Of a stretch of 64,000 bases of DNA, positions 26,844 through 35,393 are shown one piece after another. The DNA is taken from positions 62,001 through 126,000 of the forward strand of contig JAFQRZ010000003.1 of the NCBI GenBank assembly GCA_017409825.1, given 5' to 3'. The notes below the pieces were generated by a model. That model was not told where the DNA came from, ran no database searches, and saw nothing but the letters and a program-made list of their open reading frames with translations. How positions within the stretch are numbered: position 1 is the first letter of the stretch; each line of letters opens with the position of its first letter. Both the position numbers and the translations under genes were made by a program. Origin of the DNA: Agathobacter sp. (GTDB lineage Bacteria; Bacillota; Clostridia; Lachnospirales; Lachnospiraceae).

Positions 26844-26870
26844 TAAATTATCGGAGAAATTCTCCGATAT
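26844..26870 (+). promoter_or_regulatory. Sigma-D promoter of flagellin gene 1, with palindrome over the -10
   Basis: TAAA (26844-26847), 16 bases, CCGATAT (26864-26870). A perfect 8-bp inverted repeat with a one-base centre (26851-26867, arms TCGGAGAA and TTCTCCGA) covers the -10 box. Confidence 0.75.
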
Positions 26871-26880
26871 AGAAAGCAAA

Positions 26881-26983
26881 TAAACAAAGCAATTTGTTTA
26901 TGGGGGTGACAAAAATCCCGAAAGCGTACGGTCGGGATGAGTAGTCACAAATCAACTATCAAAAAACGCAGCAAGGATGCTGC
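26881..26983 (+). promoter_or_regulatory. Structured leader of flagellin gene 1, three hairpins including a CsrA site
   Basis: Hairpin 1: TAAACAAA/TTTGTTTA with loop GCAA (26881-26900). Hairpin 2: ATCCCGA/TCGGGAT (26915-26921, 26932-26938), with palindromic CGTACG in the loop. Hairpin 3: GCAGCA/TGCTGC with AGGA loop (26968-26983), apex GCAAGGATGC, a near-consensus CsrA site. The ribosome site at 26996-27003 (CAAGGAGG) gives a second AGGA. Flagellin gene 2 has the same three-hairpin order with compensating base changes, so the structure is likely real. Confidence 0.7.
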
Positions 26984-27008
26984 AGAGTTAAATTCAAGGA
27001 GGAATATT

Positions 27009-28397
27009 ATGGTAGTACAACACAATTTACAGGCTATGAATGCCAACAGAATGTTAGGAATGACACAGAGTGCACAGTCAAAATCTTCTGAAAAATTATC
27101 TTCAGGATATCAGATTAACCGTGCAGCAGATGATGCAGCTGGTTTAGCTATTTCTGAAAAGATGAGAAAACAGATCAATGGTCTTGACAGAGCTTCTACA
27201 AACGCACAGGACGGTGTATCTGCAGTACAGACAGCTGAAGGTGCTCTTACAGAAGTACATTCTATGTTACAGCGTATGAACGAATTAGCAGTTCAGGCTT
27301 CTAACGGAACAAACTCTAAAGAAGACCGTGATGCTATCCAGGCTGAAATCGATCAGTTATCAACAGAAATCGACCGTGTAGCTGAAACTACAAAGTTCAA
27401 CGAAACATACTTACTCAAAGGTAACAACGCTACTAAGACAGTTAACGTAAATGCTCATGATGCAGGTCTTAAGGGAACATTAGTACAGGGTGCTGGTTCT
27501 ACAGCTACATTTACAGCTAAAGTTACTATTGGTGAATCAGTATCTATCGCAGGTGCAGACTACAGAGTATTTGAAGATGGCACTAATGATTTAGCAACTG
27601 TTCAGGATGACGTTAAAGCTTTAGGTTCAGGTAAAGTTACTATTGATGGAACTACATATACTTGGTCTGACGATGCTTTAAATGCAAATGGCGGATTTGT
27701 AGATTCAAATGGTAATGAGTACAGTGCTGATACACTTTCTGATTTAGTAGGTGATGGTTCATCTGTTACTATTGCAGGTCAGGATACAGTTAATGTAGTG
27801 AAAGCAGATGCAGATGATGCAGTAGATGTTGATGATGTTATCGCTAAAATGAATGCAGCTCTTGCAGATGCAAGTAGTATTGGTGGAACAACACTTGCAA
27901 CTGTAACAGATCCTACAAACAAAACTGCTACTGATGGTGTTTACACATTAGAATTCAAGATTACAAAAGCTACTGTAGATGTACAGAAAGACTTAACATT
28001 CAGCTTACACGTAGGTGCTGACGCAGATATGACAAACAAGATTAACGTTAACGTATCTGCTATGGATTCTGCAAACCTTGGTATCAAAGGCCTCAACGTT
28101 GCTGACAACACAGGTACAGCAGCTACATACGCTATCGACGCAATTGCTGACGCTATCAACAAAGTATCTGAACAGAGATCCGCTCTCGGTGCAGTACAGA
28201 ACAGATTAGAGCACACAATTGATAACTTAGATAACGTAGTAGAAAACACAACAGCAGCTGAATCACGTATTCGTGATACAGATATGGCTGAAGAAATGGT
28301 TGAATTCTCTAAGAACAACATTCTTGCTCAGGCTGGTCAGTCTATGCTTGCACAGGCTAATACAGCTACACAGGGAGTTCTCTCATTACTTGGCTAA
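27009..28397 (+). CDS. fliC: Flagellin 1
   Basis: The 462-residue flagellin has a conserved D0/D1 N-terminus ([20 protein letters not shown], about residues 1-165) and C-terminus ([20 protein letters not shown], then [20 protein letters not shown]). The variable, surface-exposed centre (about 170-360) contains [14 protein letters not shown] and TTYTWSDDALNANGGFVD. The [10 protein letters not shown] segment (about 98-107) matches the region that TLR5 recognises in enteric flagellins. The centre has few Lys residues but many Ser and Thr residues that could be O-glycosylated. I chose ATG at 27009, with AAGGAGGAATATT before it; the upstream frame runs through the structured leader. Independent promoter and terminator. 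Confidence 0.94.
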   Translation: MVVQHNLQAMNANRMLGMTQSAQSKSSEKLSSGYQINRAADDAAGLAISEKMRKQINGLDRASTNAQDGVSAVQTAEGALTEVHSMLQRMNELAVQASNGTNSKEDRDAIQAEIDQLSTEIDRVAETTKFNETYLLKGNNATKTVNVNAHDAGLKGTLVQGAGSTATFTAKVTIGESVSIAGADYRVFEDGTNDLATVQDDVKALGSGKVTIDGTTYTWSDDALNANGGFVDSNGNEYSADTLSDLVGDGSSVTIAGQDTVNVVKADADDAVDVDDVIAKMNAALADASSIGGTTLATVTDPTNKTATDGVYTLEFKITKATVDVQKDLTFSLHVGADADMTNKINVNVSAMDSANLGIKGLNVADNTGTAATYAIDAIADAINKVSEQRSALGAVQNRLEHTIDNLDNVVENTTAAESRIRDTDMAEEMVEFSKNNILAQAGQSMLAQANTATQGVLSLLG

Positions 28398-28443
28398 TCA
28401 AATTCCTATCTAACAGGTTTTTGACAGACTTAAAAGTTCAGAT

Positions 28444-28482
28444 AAAACCCCATCCGGTGCGTACGACCGGATGGGGTTTTTT
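28444..28482 (+). terminator. Terminator of flagellin gene 1 with CGTACG loop
   Basis: A 15-bp perfect stem (28444-28458 with 28466-28480), loop GCGTACG and T-run. The loop hexamer CGTACG also occurs in the loops of both flagellin leader hairpins. Confidence 0.95.
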
Positions 28483-28534
28483 GTTTGTAAACACAATATA
28501 TGGCAAATAATAATATTAAAAAACATTATAGGGG

Positions 28535-28561
28535 TAAACTATCTGAGAATTCTTCCGATAT
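28535..28561 (+). promoter_or_regulatory. Sigma-D promoter of flagellin gene 2
   Basis: TAAA (28535-28538), 16 bases, CCGATAT (28555-28561). Spacing is identical to flagellin gene 1. The palindrome seen in gene 1 is degraded here. Confidence 0.75.
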
Positions 28562-28571
28562 AAAAGTTAGG

Positions 28572-28676
28572 TAAACAAAGTTATTTGTTTATACGGAGAC
28601 GTTCATCTTGAGAGCGTACGCTTGGGATGAAGTGCTCACAGACAACTTAATAAAAATAACGCAGCATGGATGCTGC
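28572..28676 (+). promoter_or_regulatory. Structured leader of flagellin gene 2, covarying with gene 1 leader
   Basis: The 304-base gap between flagellins 1 and 2 holds a terminator, a promoter and this leader. Hairpin 1: TAAACAAA/TTTGTTTA, loop GTTA (28572-28591). Hairpin 2: 11 bp with three G-T pairs (28602-28612 with 28621-28631), loop AGCGTACG. Hairpin 3: GCAGCA/TGCTGC with TGGA loop (28661-28676), giving ATGGA, a CsrA ANGGA match. The ribosome site CAAGGAGG again carries AGGA. Confidence 0.7.
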
Positions 28677-28701
28677 TGAGCTATATTCAAGGAGGAATAT
28701 T

Positions 28702-30120
28702 ATGGTAGTACAACACAATTTACAGGCTATGAATGCCAACAGAATGTTAGGAATCACACAGAATGCACAGTCAAAATCTTCTGAAAAATTATCTTCAGGA
28801 TATCAGATTAACCGTGCAGCAGACGATGCAGCAGGTTTAGCTATTTCTGAAAAGATGAGAAAGCAGATGAAAGGTCTTGACAGAGCTTCTACAAATGCAC
28901 AGGATGGTGTATCTGCAGTACAGACAGCTGAAGGTGCTCTTACAGAAGTACATTCAATGCTTCAGCGTATGAACGAATTAGCAGTTCAGGCAGCGAACGG
29001 AACAAACTCCAAAGAAGACCGTGACGCTATCCAGGCGGAAATGGATCAGTTAACAACAGAAATCGACCGTGTAGCTGAGACGACTAAGTTCAACGAAACC
29101 TACTTGCTGAAAGGCAACAACGCTACTAAGACCGTTAACGTAAATGCTCACGATGCAGGTCTTAAAGGAACGCTGGTACAGGGTGCAGGTTCACAAGCTA
29201 CATTTACAACTACTGTTGAAGTAGGTGGTTCTGTATCTATCGCAGGTGCGGACTATAGACTTTACGAAGATGGTGTAAACGACTTGGATACGGTTCAGGC
29301 AGCCGTTGCAACTGGTTCGTTTAGTGCAGATGAAAAGGTTGTTATTGATGGAACTACATATACTTGGTCTGACGATGCTTTAAATGCAAGTGGTGGATTT
29401 GTAGATACGCTTGGTAACGAATATAGTCAGGAAACACTTTCTGACTTAGTAGGTGATGGTTCTTCTGTTACAATCAACGATGATCCTACTCTTAACGTTG
29501 TTAAGATGACTGCAGATGATGCAGTTAATATCACCGATGTAAAAGCTAAGATGCAAAGTGCACTTACGGATGCAAGTAGTGTTGGAGGAACGGTATTGGC
29601 ACAGATTGAAGATGCTGACATTACAGACACAGCAATCACAGACAATGCTGGCAAAACTACGGCTTATGATTTGGAATTCAAGATTCATAAAGCTACTGTA
29701 GATGTACAGAAAGACTTAACATTCAGTTTACATGTAGGTGCAGACGCAGATATGACAAACAAGATTAACGTTAACATTTCTGCTATGGACTCATCAAATC
29801 TTGGTATAAAAGGCCTAAATGTATCTGATAACACAGGTACAGCAGCTACATACGCTATCGATGCAATTGCTGATGCTATTAACAAAGTATCTACACAGAG
29901 ATCTGCTCTCGGTGCAGTACAGAACAGATTAGAGCACACAATTGACAACTTAGATAACGTAGTAGAAAACACAACAGCAGCTGAATCACGTATTCGTGAT
30001 ACAGATATGGCTGAAGAAATGGTGGAATACTCTAAGAATAACATTCTTGCACAGGCAGGTCAGTCAATGCTTGCACAGGCAAATACAGCGACTCAGGGCG
30101 TTCTCTCATTACTTGGTTAA
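28702..30120 (+). CDS. fliC: Flagellin 2
   Basis: A 472-residue flagellin nearly identical to flagellin 1 over about the first 165 residues and the last 110. The centre differs moderately; the VSIAGADYR and TTYTWSDDALNASGGFVD blocks are kept and there are about 10 extra residues. The [10 protein letters not shown] segment is present. I chose ATG at 28702 from the AAGGAGGAATATT site shared with gene 1. It was most likely produced by duplication of gene 1 together with its leader, promoter and terminator. All three flagellin genes are intact, so either they are co-assembled or one is favoured under given conditions. Confidence 0.94.
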   Translation: MVVQHNLQAMNANRMLGITQNAQSKSSEKLSSGYQINRAADDAAGLAISEKMRKQMKGLDRASTNAQDGVSAVQTAEGALTEVHSMLQRMNELAVQAANGTNSKEDRDAIQAEMDQLTTEIDRVAETTKFNETYLLKGNNATKTVNVNAHDAGLKGTLVQGAGSQATFTTTVEVGGSVSIAGADYRLYEDGVNDLDTVQAAVATGSFSADEKVVIDGTTYTWSDDALNASGGFVDTLGNEYSQETLSDLVGDGSSVTINDDPTLNVVKMTADDAVNITDVKAKMQSALTDASSVGGTVLAQIEDADITDTAITDNAGKTTAYDLEFKIHKATVDVQKDLTFSLHVGADADMTNKINVNISAMDSSNLGIKGLNVSDNTGTAATYAIDAIADAINKVSTQRSALGAVQNRLEHTIDNLDNVVENTTAAESRIRDTDMAEEMVEYSKNNILAQAGQSMLAQANTATQGVLSLLG

Positions 30121-30134
30121 TCAAAACAATAGAC

Positions 30135-30172
30135 AAAACCCCATCCGAATGTACGCATCGGATGGGGTTTTT
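30135..30172 (+). terminator. Terminator of flagellin gene 2
   Basis: A 14-bp perfect stem (30135-30148 with 30158-30171), loop containing GTACGC and a T-rich tail. Homologous to the flagellin 1 terminator. Confidence 0.95.
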
Positions 30173-30211
30173 CTTTTTCAAAAAAATTCAAAATTTTTTT
30201 GAAAAAGGGGT

Positions 30212-30237
30212 TAAGTATTCGAAATGAGCTCCGATAT
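30212..30237 (+). promoter_or_regulatory. Sigma-D promoter of flagellin gene 3
   Basis: TAAG (30212-30215), 15 bases, CCGATAT (30231-30237). The -35 is one base off the consensus. Confidence 0.65.
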
Positions 30238-30254
30238 ATAAGGTAACTAAATAA

Positions 30255-30333
30255 AAGTACTGCACGGACGCGGTACTTCCAATTAATCTTCAAGGACGAA
30301 GGATGTTAAAGGAATAACAGGCATAAAAAGGAG
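30255..30333 (+). promoter_or_regulatory. Flagellin gene 3 leader with two CsrA-type hairpins
   Basis: Stem 1: 9 bp with one G-T pair (30255-30263 with 30270-30278), loop ACGGAC. Stem 2: CTTC/GAAG (30288-30301), loop AAGGAC, followed at once by AAGGATGT. The ribosome site AAAAGGAGAG adds another AGGA. The sequence is otherwise unrelated to the first two leaders, yet the ANGGA-in-loop design is kept. Confidence 0.6.
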
Positions 30334-30341
30334 AGAAAATT

Positions 30342-31847
30342 ATGGTAGTACAGCACAACATGCAGGCGATGAACGCAAACAGAATGTTAGGAATCACTTC
30401 TAACAAACAGTCAAAATCTTCAGAAAAATTATCTTCTGGTTACAGAATCAACAGAGCAGCTGATGATGCAGCAGGCTTAGCAATTTCTGAAAAGATGAGA
30501 AAACAGATTAATGGTCTTGATCAGGCATCAACAAATGCACAGGACGGTGTATCTGCAGTACAGACAGCAGAAGGTGCTCTTACAGAAGTACACGCTATGT
30601 TACAGCGTATGAACGAATTAGCAGTACAGGCTGCGAACGGAACAAACTCAAAAGACGATCGTGATGCAATTCAATTAGAAATTAGTCAGTTATCAGAAGA
30701 AATCGATCGTGTAGCAGAAACAACAAAGTTCAATGAAACTTTCTTATTAAAAGGTAATAGTGGTACAAAAATCGTAAACGTAAATGCACATGACGCAGGT
30801 TTGAAAGGAACTATGGTTCAGGGTTCTGGCTCAAATGCAACATTTACAGCTTCATTAAATATCGGTGGTAATGTTTCTATCGCAGGTGCAGATTATAGAA
30901 TCGTACAAGAAACTACAGGAGCTACAGTGGAAGGTTTAGGTACAGATCCTGATAAAACAAGACATAATGCCTTAGAAGATGTACAGGCAATGATTTACGA
31001 TAAGACAGCAAATCCTCCAACAACAGCAGCAGATGCACAGGGTAAGGATGTTATCATTGATGGTACAACATATACCTATGGTACAAATATTATAACCGGT
31101 GAAGATGAATGGATTGACTCTAACGGAAATGCTTATACAGCAGCTCAGCTTGCTGACGTAGTAGGAGACGGCACAAGTGTTAAGGTTGGCGATAATGATG
31201 TAATTAACGTAGTAGATCCTAAAGCAGATGATGCTCTTACTTTAGAAGAAGCAGTTAAGAAAATGGCTACAGCTCTTGTAGATGCAAGTAATATCGGTGG
31301 TTCTATCTCTCTTGCAGAATGTGATGGACAAGATACATACGATAATTATATTGAAGCAGTAAAAGATGCGGCTGGTAACTATACAGGTGAATACAAATTC
31401 ACATTTGATATCACAAAAGCTACAGTAGAAAATAACACAGACTTAACATTCAGCTTACATGTAGGTGCAGATGCTGACTTAACAAATAAGATTGCAGTAA
31501 ATATCGCAGCAATGAACGCAGCGGCACTTCACATTGAAGGTCTTAACGTATCAGACAGTACAGGTACAGCAGCTACATACGCTATCGATGCTATCACAGA
31601 TGCGATTAACAAAGTATCCGCTCAGAGATCTAACCTTGGTGCTATCCAGAACAGATTAGAGCACACAATCGACAACTTAGATAACGTAGTAGAAAATACA
31701 ACAGCAGCTGAATCACGTATCCGTGATACAGACATGGCTGAAGAAATGGTTGAATACTCAAAGAACAACATTCTTGCACAGGCAGGTCAGTCAATGCTTG
31801 CACAGGCAAACCAGTCAACACAGGGTGTTCTCTCATTATTACAGTAA
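30342..31847 (+). CDS. fliC: Flagellin 3
   Basis: A 501-residue flagellin. The ends match flagellins 1 and 2 ([21 protein letters not shown]-terminal [20 protein letters not shown]). The centre (about 175-390) is more diverged and about 30-40 residues longer, although [13 protein letters not shown] and the TTYTYG block remain recognisable. It ends LLQ where the others end [13 protein letters not shown] is present. Its leader differs from that of genes 1 and 2, so regulation may differ. The GT2 gene starts directly after its terminator. Confidence 0.94.
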   Translation: MVVQHNMQAMNANRMLGITSNKQSKSSEKLSSGYRINRAADDAAGLAISEKMRKQINGLDQASTNAQDGVSAVQTAEGALTEVHAMLQRMNELAVQAANGTNSKDDRDAIQLEISQLSEEIDRVAETTKFNETFLLKGNSGTKIVNVNAHDAGLKGTMVQGSGSNATFTASLNIGGNVSIAGADYRIVQETTGATVEGLGTDPDKTRHNALEDVQAMIYDKTANPPTTAADAQGKDVIIDGTTYTYGTNIITGEDEWIDSNGNAYTAAQLADVVGDGTSVKVGDNDVINVVDPKADDALTLEEAVKKMATALVDASNIGGSISLAECDGQDTYDNYIEAVKDAAGNYTGEYKFTFDITKATVENNTDLTFSLHVGADADLTNKIAVNIAAMNAAALHIEGLNVSDSTGTAATYAIDAITDAINKVSAQRSNLGAIQNRLEHTIDNLDNVVENTTAAESRIRDTDMAEEMVEYSKNNILAQAGQSMLAQANQSTQGVLSLLQ

Positions 31848-31866
31848 TCACAGATTTAAAAAATTC

Positions 31867-31897
31867 AAACGGAGCAGAGCGATCTGCTCCGTTTTTT
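31867..31897 (+). terminator. Terminator of flagellin gene 3
   Basis: A 12-bp perfect stem (31867-31878 with 31883-31894), loop GCGA and T-run. The next gene starts 15 bases later, so some read-through into the glycosyltransferase gene is likely. Confidence 0.92.
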
Positions 31898-31911
31898 AGT
31901 AGGAGAAACGT

Positions 31912-33990
31912 ATGGAAATCCAATCCCCAATACTTACAATTTCATTATTGATATCTAATCGCCCAGATACGATTCGCAGGTGTCTGAATTCTTTGCGTCC
32001 ACTTATGGAGGCAGTTCCATGTGAGTTGATTTTGACGGATACAAGTAAGAATCCAGAGATAAACGCAATCTGTTATGAGTATACGGACCAAGTATATGAG
32101 TTTGATTGGTGTCATGATTTTGCAAAGGCAAGAAATTTTGGTTTAGAAAAAGCAAACGGTGAATGGTTTTTCTTTCTAGATGATGATGAGTGGCTGGTAG
32201 ATGTAGAAGAGCTTATAGAGTTTTTCTGTTCTGGTGAGTATCAGGAATATGGACGTGCCACCTATTTGGTACGCAATTTTTATGATCCAGATTATGTGCA
32301 GTATGCAGATTGTTGGGTGTCTCGAATGAATCGCATTGATACAGACTCACATTTTGTTGGAAGAGTTCATGAGTATATGGAACCATGTAGAGGAAAGGAA
32401 AAGCATATTCATGCGATAGCATATCATAGTGGATATGTATTCTCTACAGAGGAAGAACGAAGTAAACATGCGAAGAGAAATATCGTGTTACTTCTAGAAG
32501 CACTGAATGAGGAACCAGATAATATCCGTTGGCAGACCCAGTTGGCACAGGAATATCGTTCAGCAATGGATTGGGAGCAGTTGGTGTCATACTGTAAAGA
32601 GTGTATTACAAAGGACATGTCGAATGAGAGTAAACTTGCGGTACATTTTCCGGAAGATGATTTAGTGCGACTTCAGAAAGGCACATTCTATGCTGGGCTA
32701 GCAGAAGGATTATGTCATCTTGAGCAGTATCAGGAAGTGATTGTATGCTGTGAAGAGACATTGGCGGATCAGCAGGTAAATCCGCTTTTAAAAGCACATG
32801 CATATATTTGTATGGCAGAGGCTTATTTTGGGTTGAGTGATTGGAAAAAAGCTTGCGAATATGCACTGGCATATTTGAGAGAAGAAGAGATATTAAATGT
32901 GAATGATACAGAGGGAAGAAGTCCTTTGTCACATGAACAAAAGATGGTTATCATTGTTCAGCACACCTTTGATCCTTCTAATTTGAAGAAGGCATATAGC
33001 ATTCTGATTTGTGAGGACCTAAAGAAAGGAAGTACGAAAGCGTTACATGAGTTTTATGATAAGTTAGAGTGGAATGAAACGGTCAATTATGTATTTGAAA
33101 GGCTTCCGAATTTTTTGATAGAAAGTATGCCAAATTTGCCGTATGAACCGATTTTCAGCCAGATTGTTACAGATACATTTAAACGAGAAGACTTTAAAAT
33201 TTTTATGTGCAGAGAGGTGTTAAAATGCAATCAGATGGTGCAGGACCAGACATCTACCCCAAAGGCATTTGAGAAACTGGCGTACATCTTTGCACAGGCA
33301 GAATCGGATTTTTGGTTCATCTGGTATATGAAAGTGTGGGATGCCTTTTATAGAGGAGATGTAGCGGCATTAGAAGTATATACACAGGACGCGTGGGAAA
33401 GTAATGTACGTAGCTTCATTTATCAGGGGACAAAGCAGCAAATAGATAGTCTTTATGTAAATTTACAAAATTTAAAAGAAAACTGTGGTCTAAAAGCATG
33501 GAAATTAGTATGTTTTGAGAATATAGTCATAGAAAAACAAGTGATGGATGGCCCAAAAGATTTGGGAAATTTACAGAGCTATTTTGATGTTCTGGTGGAT
33601 TATGCACAGATGTCTTTTATGCTTGATAGCACTGCAAAAGCAGTAGAAAAGATCCGTATGTATATTGAACTGGAAAAGCAAGATAAGTTGGAAGCTATGA
33701 AGCAGCTAAAGAAAGCAGTAGATATTTGCCCTGACTTTGCGGAAGGAATTGGAAGGTTTCTCGGTCATTATGGAGATTTGGAGAAACAAAGAGTTGGGAA
33801 ACAACAGGTAGAAATGAAGAAGCTACGTGGTCAGGTGCTTGAGCAGGTGCGTGAAATGATGGCAAATGGACAGGAACAAGCTACATTACAGATACTCGGG
33901 CAGTTGAAGAAAATGTTTCCAAATGATTTGGATGTTGCGACAATAGCGTTGGAAATCCAGTTGAGCGATAGAGGTTATAGTTATGAGTAA
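31912..33990 (+). CDS. GT2 glycosyltransferase with TPR-like C-terminal region
   Basis: The 692-residue protein has a family 2 GT-A domain in its first about 230 residues. It shows DFAKARNFGLEKANGEW and a DDD motif in FFFLDDDEWL (about 84-93), which binds the metal-nucleotide sugar, and WVSRMNRID followed by the RVHEYMEP element. The rest is helical, with Leu/Ala-rich pairs typical of TPR repeats. GT2-TPR fusions next to flagellin genes are often flagellin glycosyltransferases, and this gene begins 15 bases after the flagellin 3 terminator. That role is inferred. No signal peptide or membrane helix, so it would act on unexported flagellin in the cytoplasm. The next gene overlaps by 8 bases. 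Confidence 0.82.
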   Translation: MEIQSPILTISLLISNRPDTIRRCLNSLRPLMEAVPCELILTDTSKNPEINAICYEYTDQVYEFDWCHDFAKARNFGLEKANGEWFFFLDDDEWLVDVEELIEFFCSGEYQEYGRATYLVRNFYDPDYVQYADCWVSRMNRIDTDSHFVGRVHEYMEPCRGKEKHIHAIAYHSGYVFSTEEERSKHAKRNIVLLLEALNEEPDNIRWQTQLAQEYRSAMDWEQLVSYCKECITKDMSNESKLAVHFPEDDLVRLQKGTFYAGLAEGLCHLEQYQEVIVCCEETLADQQVNPLLKAHAYICMAEAYFGLSDWKKACEYALAYLREEEILNVNDTEGRSPLSHEQKMVIIVQHTFDPSNLKKAYSILICEDLKKGSTKALHEFYDKLEWNETVNYVFERLPNFLIESMPNLPYEPIFSQIVTDTFKREDFKIFMCREVLKCNQMVQDQTSTPKAFEKLAYIFAQAESDFWFIWYMKVWDAFYRGDVAALEVYTQDAWESNVRSFIYQGTKQQIDSLYVNLQNLKENCGLKAWKLVCFENIVIEKQVMDGPKDLGNLQSYFDVLVDYAQMSFMLDSTAKAVEKIRMYIELEKQDKLEAMKQLKKAVDICPDFAEGIGRFLGHYGDLEKQRVGKQQVEMKKLRGQVLEQVREMMANGQEQATLQILGQLKKMFPNDLDVATIALEIQLSDRGYSYE

Positions 33991-35341
33991 ACAAAATCGT
34001 AAAAAGCATATAAAGATGATAAATCTTATGATACAGGCTGTTGCAGTGATACAGGGGCATCTTAGTAGTGGAAACTTCCAAAAAGCATTACTGCTCCTTG
34101 CAGAGTGTCAGGATAGTGCGATAGCTTTGGGGAGTCATGTTGAAAAATTATATGGATTTCAAACCAAGACGGTGGCTGCATTAGAACAGTATTGCAATGC
34201 ATTGTATCAAGTAAGTGTGGCAATGGAAGAGACACCAAAGCAGCTAGGAATGGCATTACAAGGCCTTGCAGAGGCGATAGACGATGTTTATTCCGTTTAT
34301 GGGGATGAGTTTCCAGAAAGAAAGGAAATCGTTTTCTTGCCATATAATGCTTCCATGTGGGACTCTTTGGAAAGTGTGTGGAAAGCAGCGGAAGAAGACC
34401 CTGAGTGTGATGTATATGTGGTTCCTATTCCATATTATGATTTGGATGAAAATCGAAATTTCATAGAGAAGCATTATGAAGGAGACATGTATCCAGATTA
34501 TGTTCCGATTTCGCATTATGAAGCATTTGATTTGGAAGAGCATCATCCAGATGTGATATTTATTCACAATCCATATGATGAAGCAAATCGGGTGACAAGT
34601 ATTGCACCAGAGTTTTATAGTTCGCGTATTAAGGATTTTACGGATAAGTTAGTTTACATACCATATTTTATGTTAAACGAAATCAATCCTGCAAATCAGG
34701 CAGTAATTGATAATATGAAACATTTTTGTTATTTGCCTGGAACAATTTATGCGAATCAGGTTATCGTGCAGTCAGAGGCGATGCGACAGATTTATATCAA
34801 TGAGTATTTGAAAGCAGCACAGCAAAATGGGGAACTGATTACGAGAGAAATACTTGAAAAAAAGATTCTTGGAATTGGCTCACCAAAGCTAGATAAGGTA
34901 GCAAGTGTCCGAAAAGAGGATTTGGATATACCGAAGGAGTGGCAAAACATTATTCAAAAGCCAGATGGAAGTTGGAAAAAGGTGGTGTTTTACAATACTA
35001 GTATTGCAGCCTTTTTGCAGGATAGTGAGAGAATGATAGGAAAGATGAAAGATGTGCTTCGTATTTTTAAGGCACAAAAGGATGAAATTGCCCTTTTATG
35101 GCGTCCACATCCTCTCATGCTACAAACAATAGAGTCTATGCGTCCAACGCTGTTACAGACTTATCTGGAGCTTGTAGATGCCTATCGAGAAGAAGGCTGG
35201 GGAATTTATGACGATACTGCAGATATGCAAAGAGCAGTGATATTGAGTGATGCTTATTATGGCGACCCTAGTTCGGTTGTACAGGTCTATAAAGAAACAG
35301 GCAAACCAATTATGATACAAAATGTATTAGTACAAGAATAA
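33983..35341 (+). CDS. CDP-glycerol glycerophosphotransferase-like protein
   Basis: The 452-residue protein has an N-terminal helical stretch (about 1-105). A GT-B-like part follows, resembling the TagF/TagB family: IVFLPYNASMWDSLESVWKA (about 113-132), DVYVVPIPYYD, then LLWRPHPLM (about 370-378), which holds the His-Pro pair expected to bind the CDP-linked donor, and YGDPSSVVQVYKETGKPIM (about 424-442). Members move polyol-phosphate from CDP-glycerol or CDP-ribitol to a glycan or polymer. A gene set able to make a CDP-alditol lies at 56-60 kb. The 8-base overlap with the GT2 gene implies translational coupling, so an alditol-phosphate addition to a flagellin glycan is a reasonable guess. It is not shown. 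Confidence 0.75.
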   Translation: MSKQNRKKHIKMINLMIQAVAVIQGHLSSGNFQKALLLLAECQDSAIALGSHVEKLYGFQTKTVAALEQYCNALYQVSVAMEETPKQLGMALQGLAEAIDDVYSVYGDEFPERKEIVFLPYNASMWDSLESVWKAAEEDPECDVYVVPIPYYDLDENRNFIEKHYEGDMYPDYVPISHYEAFDLEEHHPDVIFIHNPYDEANRVTSIAPEFYSSRIKDFTDKLVYIPYFMLNEINPANQAVIDNMKHFCYLPGTIYANQVIVQSEAMRQIYINEYLKAAQQNGELITREILEKKILGIGSPKLDKVASVRKEDLDIPKEWQNIIQKPDGSWKKVVFYNTSIAAFLQDSERMIGKMKDVLRIFKAQKDEIALLWRPHPLMLQTIESMRPTLLQTYLELVDAYREEGWGIYDDTADMQRAVILSDAYYGDPSSVVQVYKETGKPIMIQNVLVQE

Positions 35342-35343
35342 AG

Positions 35344-35386
35344 AAAAGCTTATCTTCCAAGAAATAAGTGGAAGATAAGCTTTTTT
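35344..35386. terminator. Bidirectional terminator between convergent genes
   Basis: A 16-bp perfect stem (35344-35359 with 35369-35384), T-run on plus and T-rich on minus. Serves the gene ending at 35341 and the minus-strand gene ending at 35394. Confidence 0.93.
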
Positions 35387-35393
35387 AATACAA

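Noticed and set aside
26937-27008. Longer open frame upstream of flagellin 1 starting at 26937 (and at 28666 for flagellin 2)
   Set aside because: It runs through the conserved leader hairpins. AAGGAGG lies directly before the ATGs at 27009 and 28702, and flagellin 3 starts at the same MVVQHN.
27941-28321. Long minus-strand open frames inside the flagellin genes (also 29685-30044)
   Set aside because: They mirror the biased codons of the flagellin coding strand. No ribosome site and no recognisable protein.
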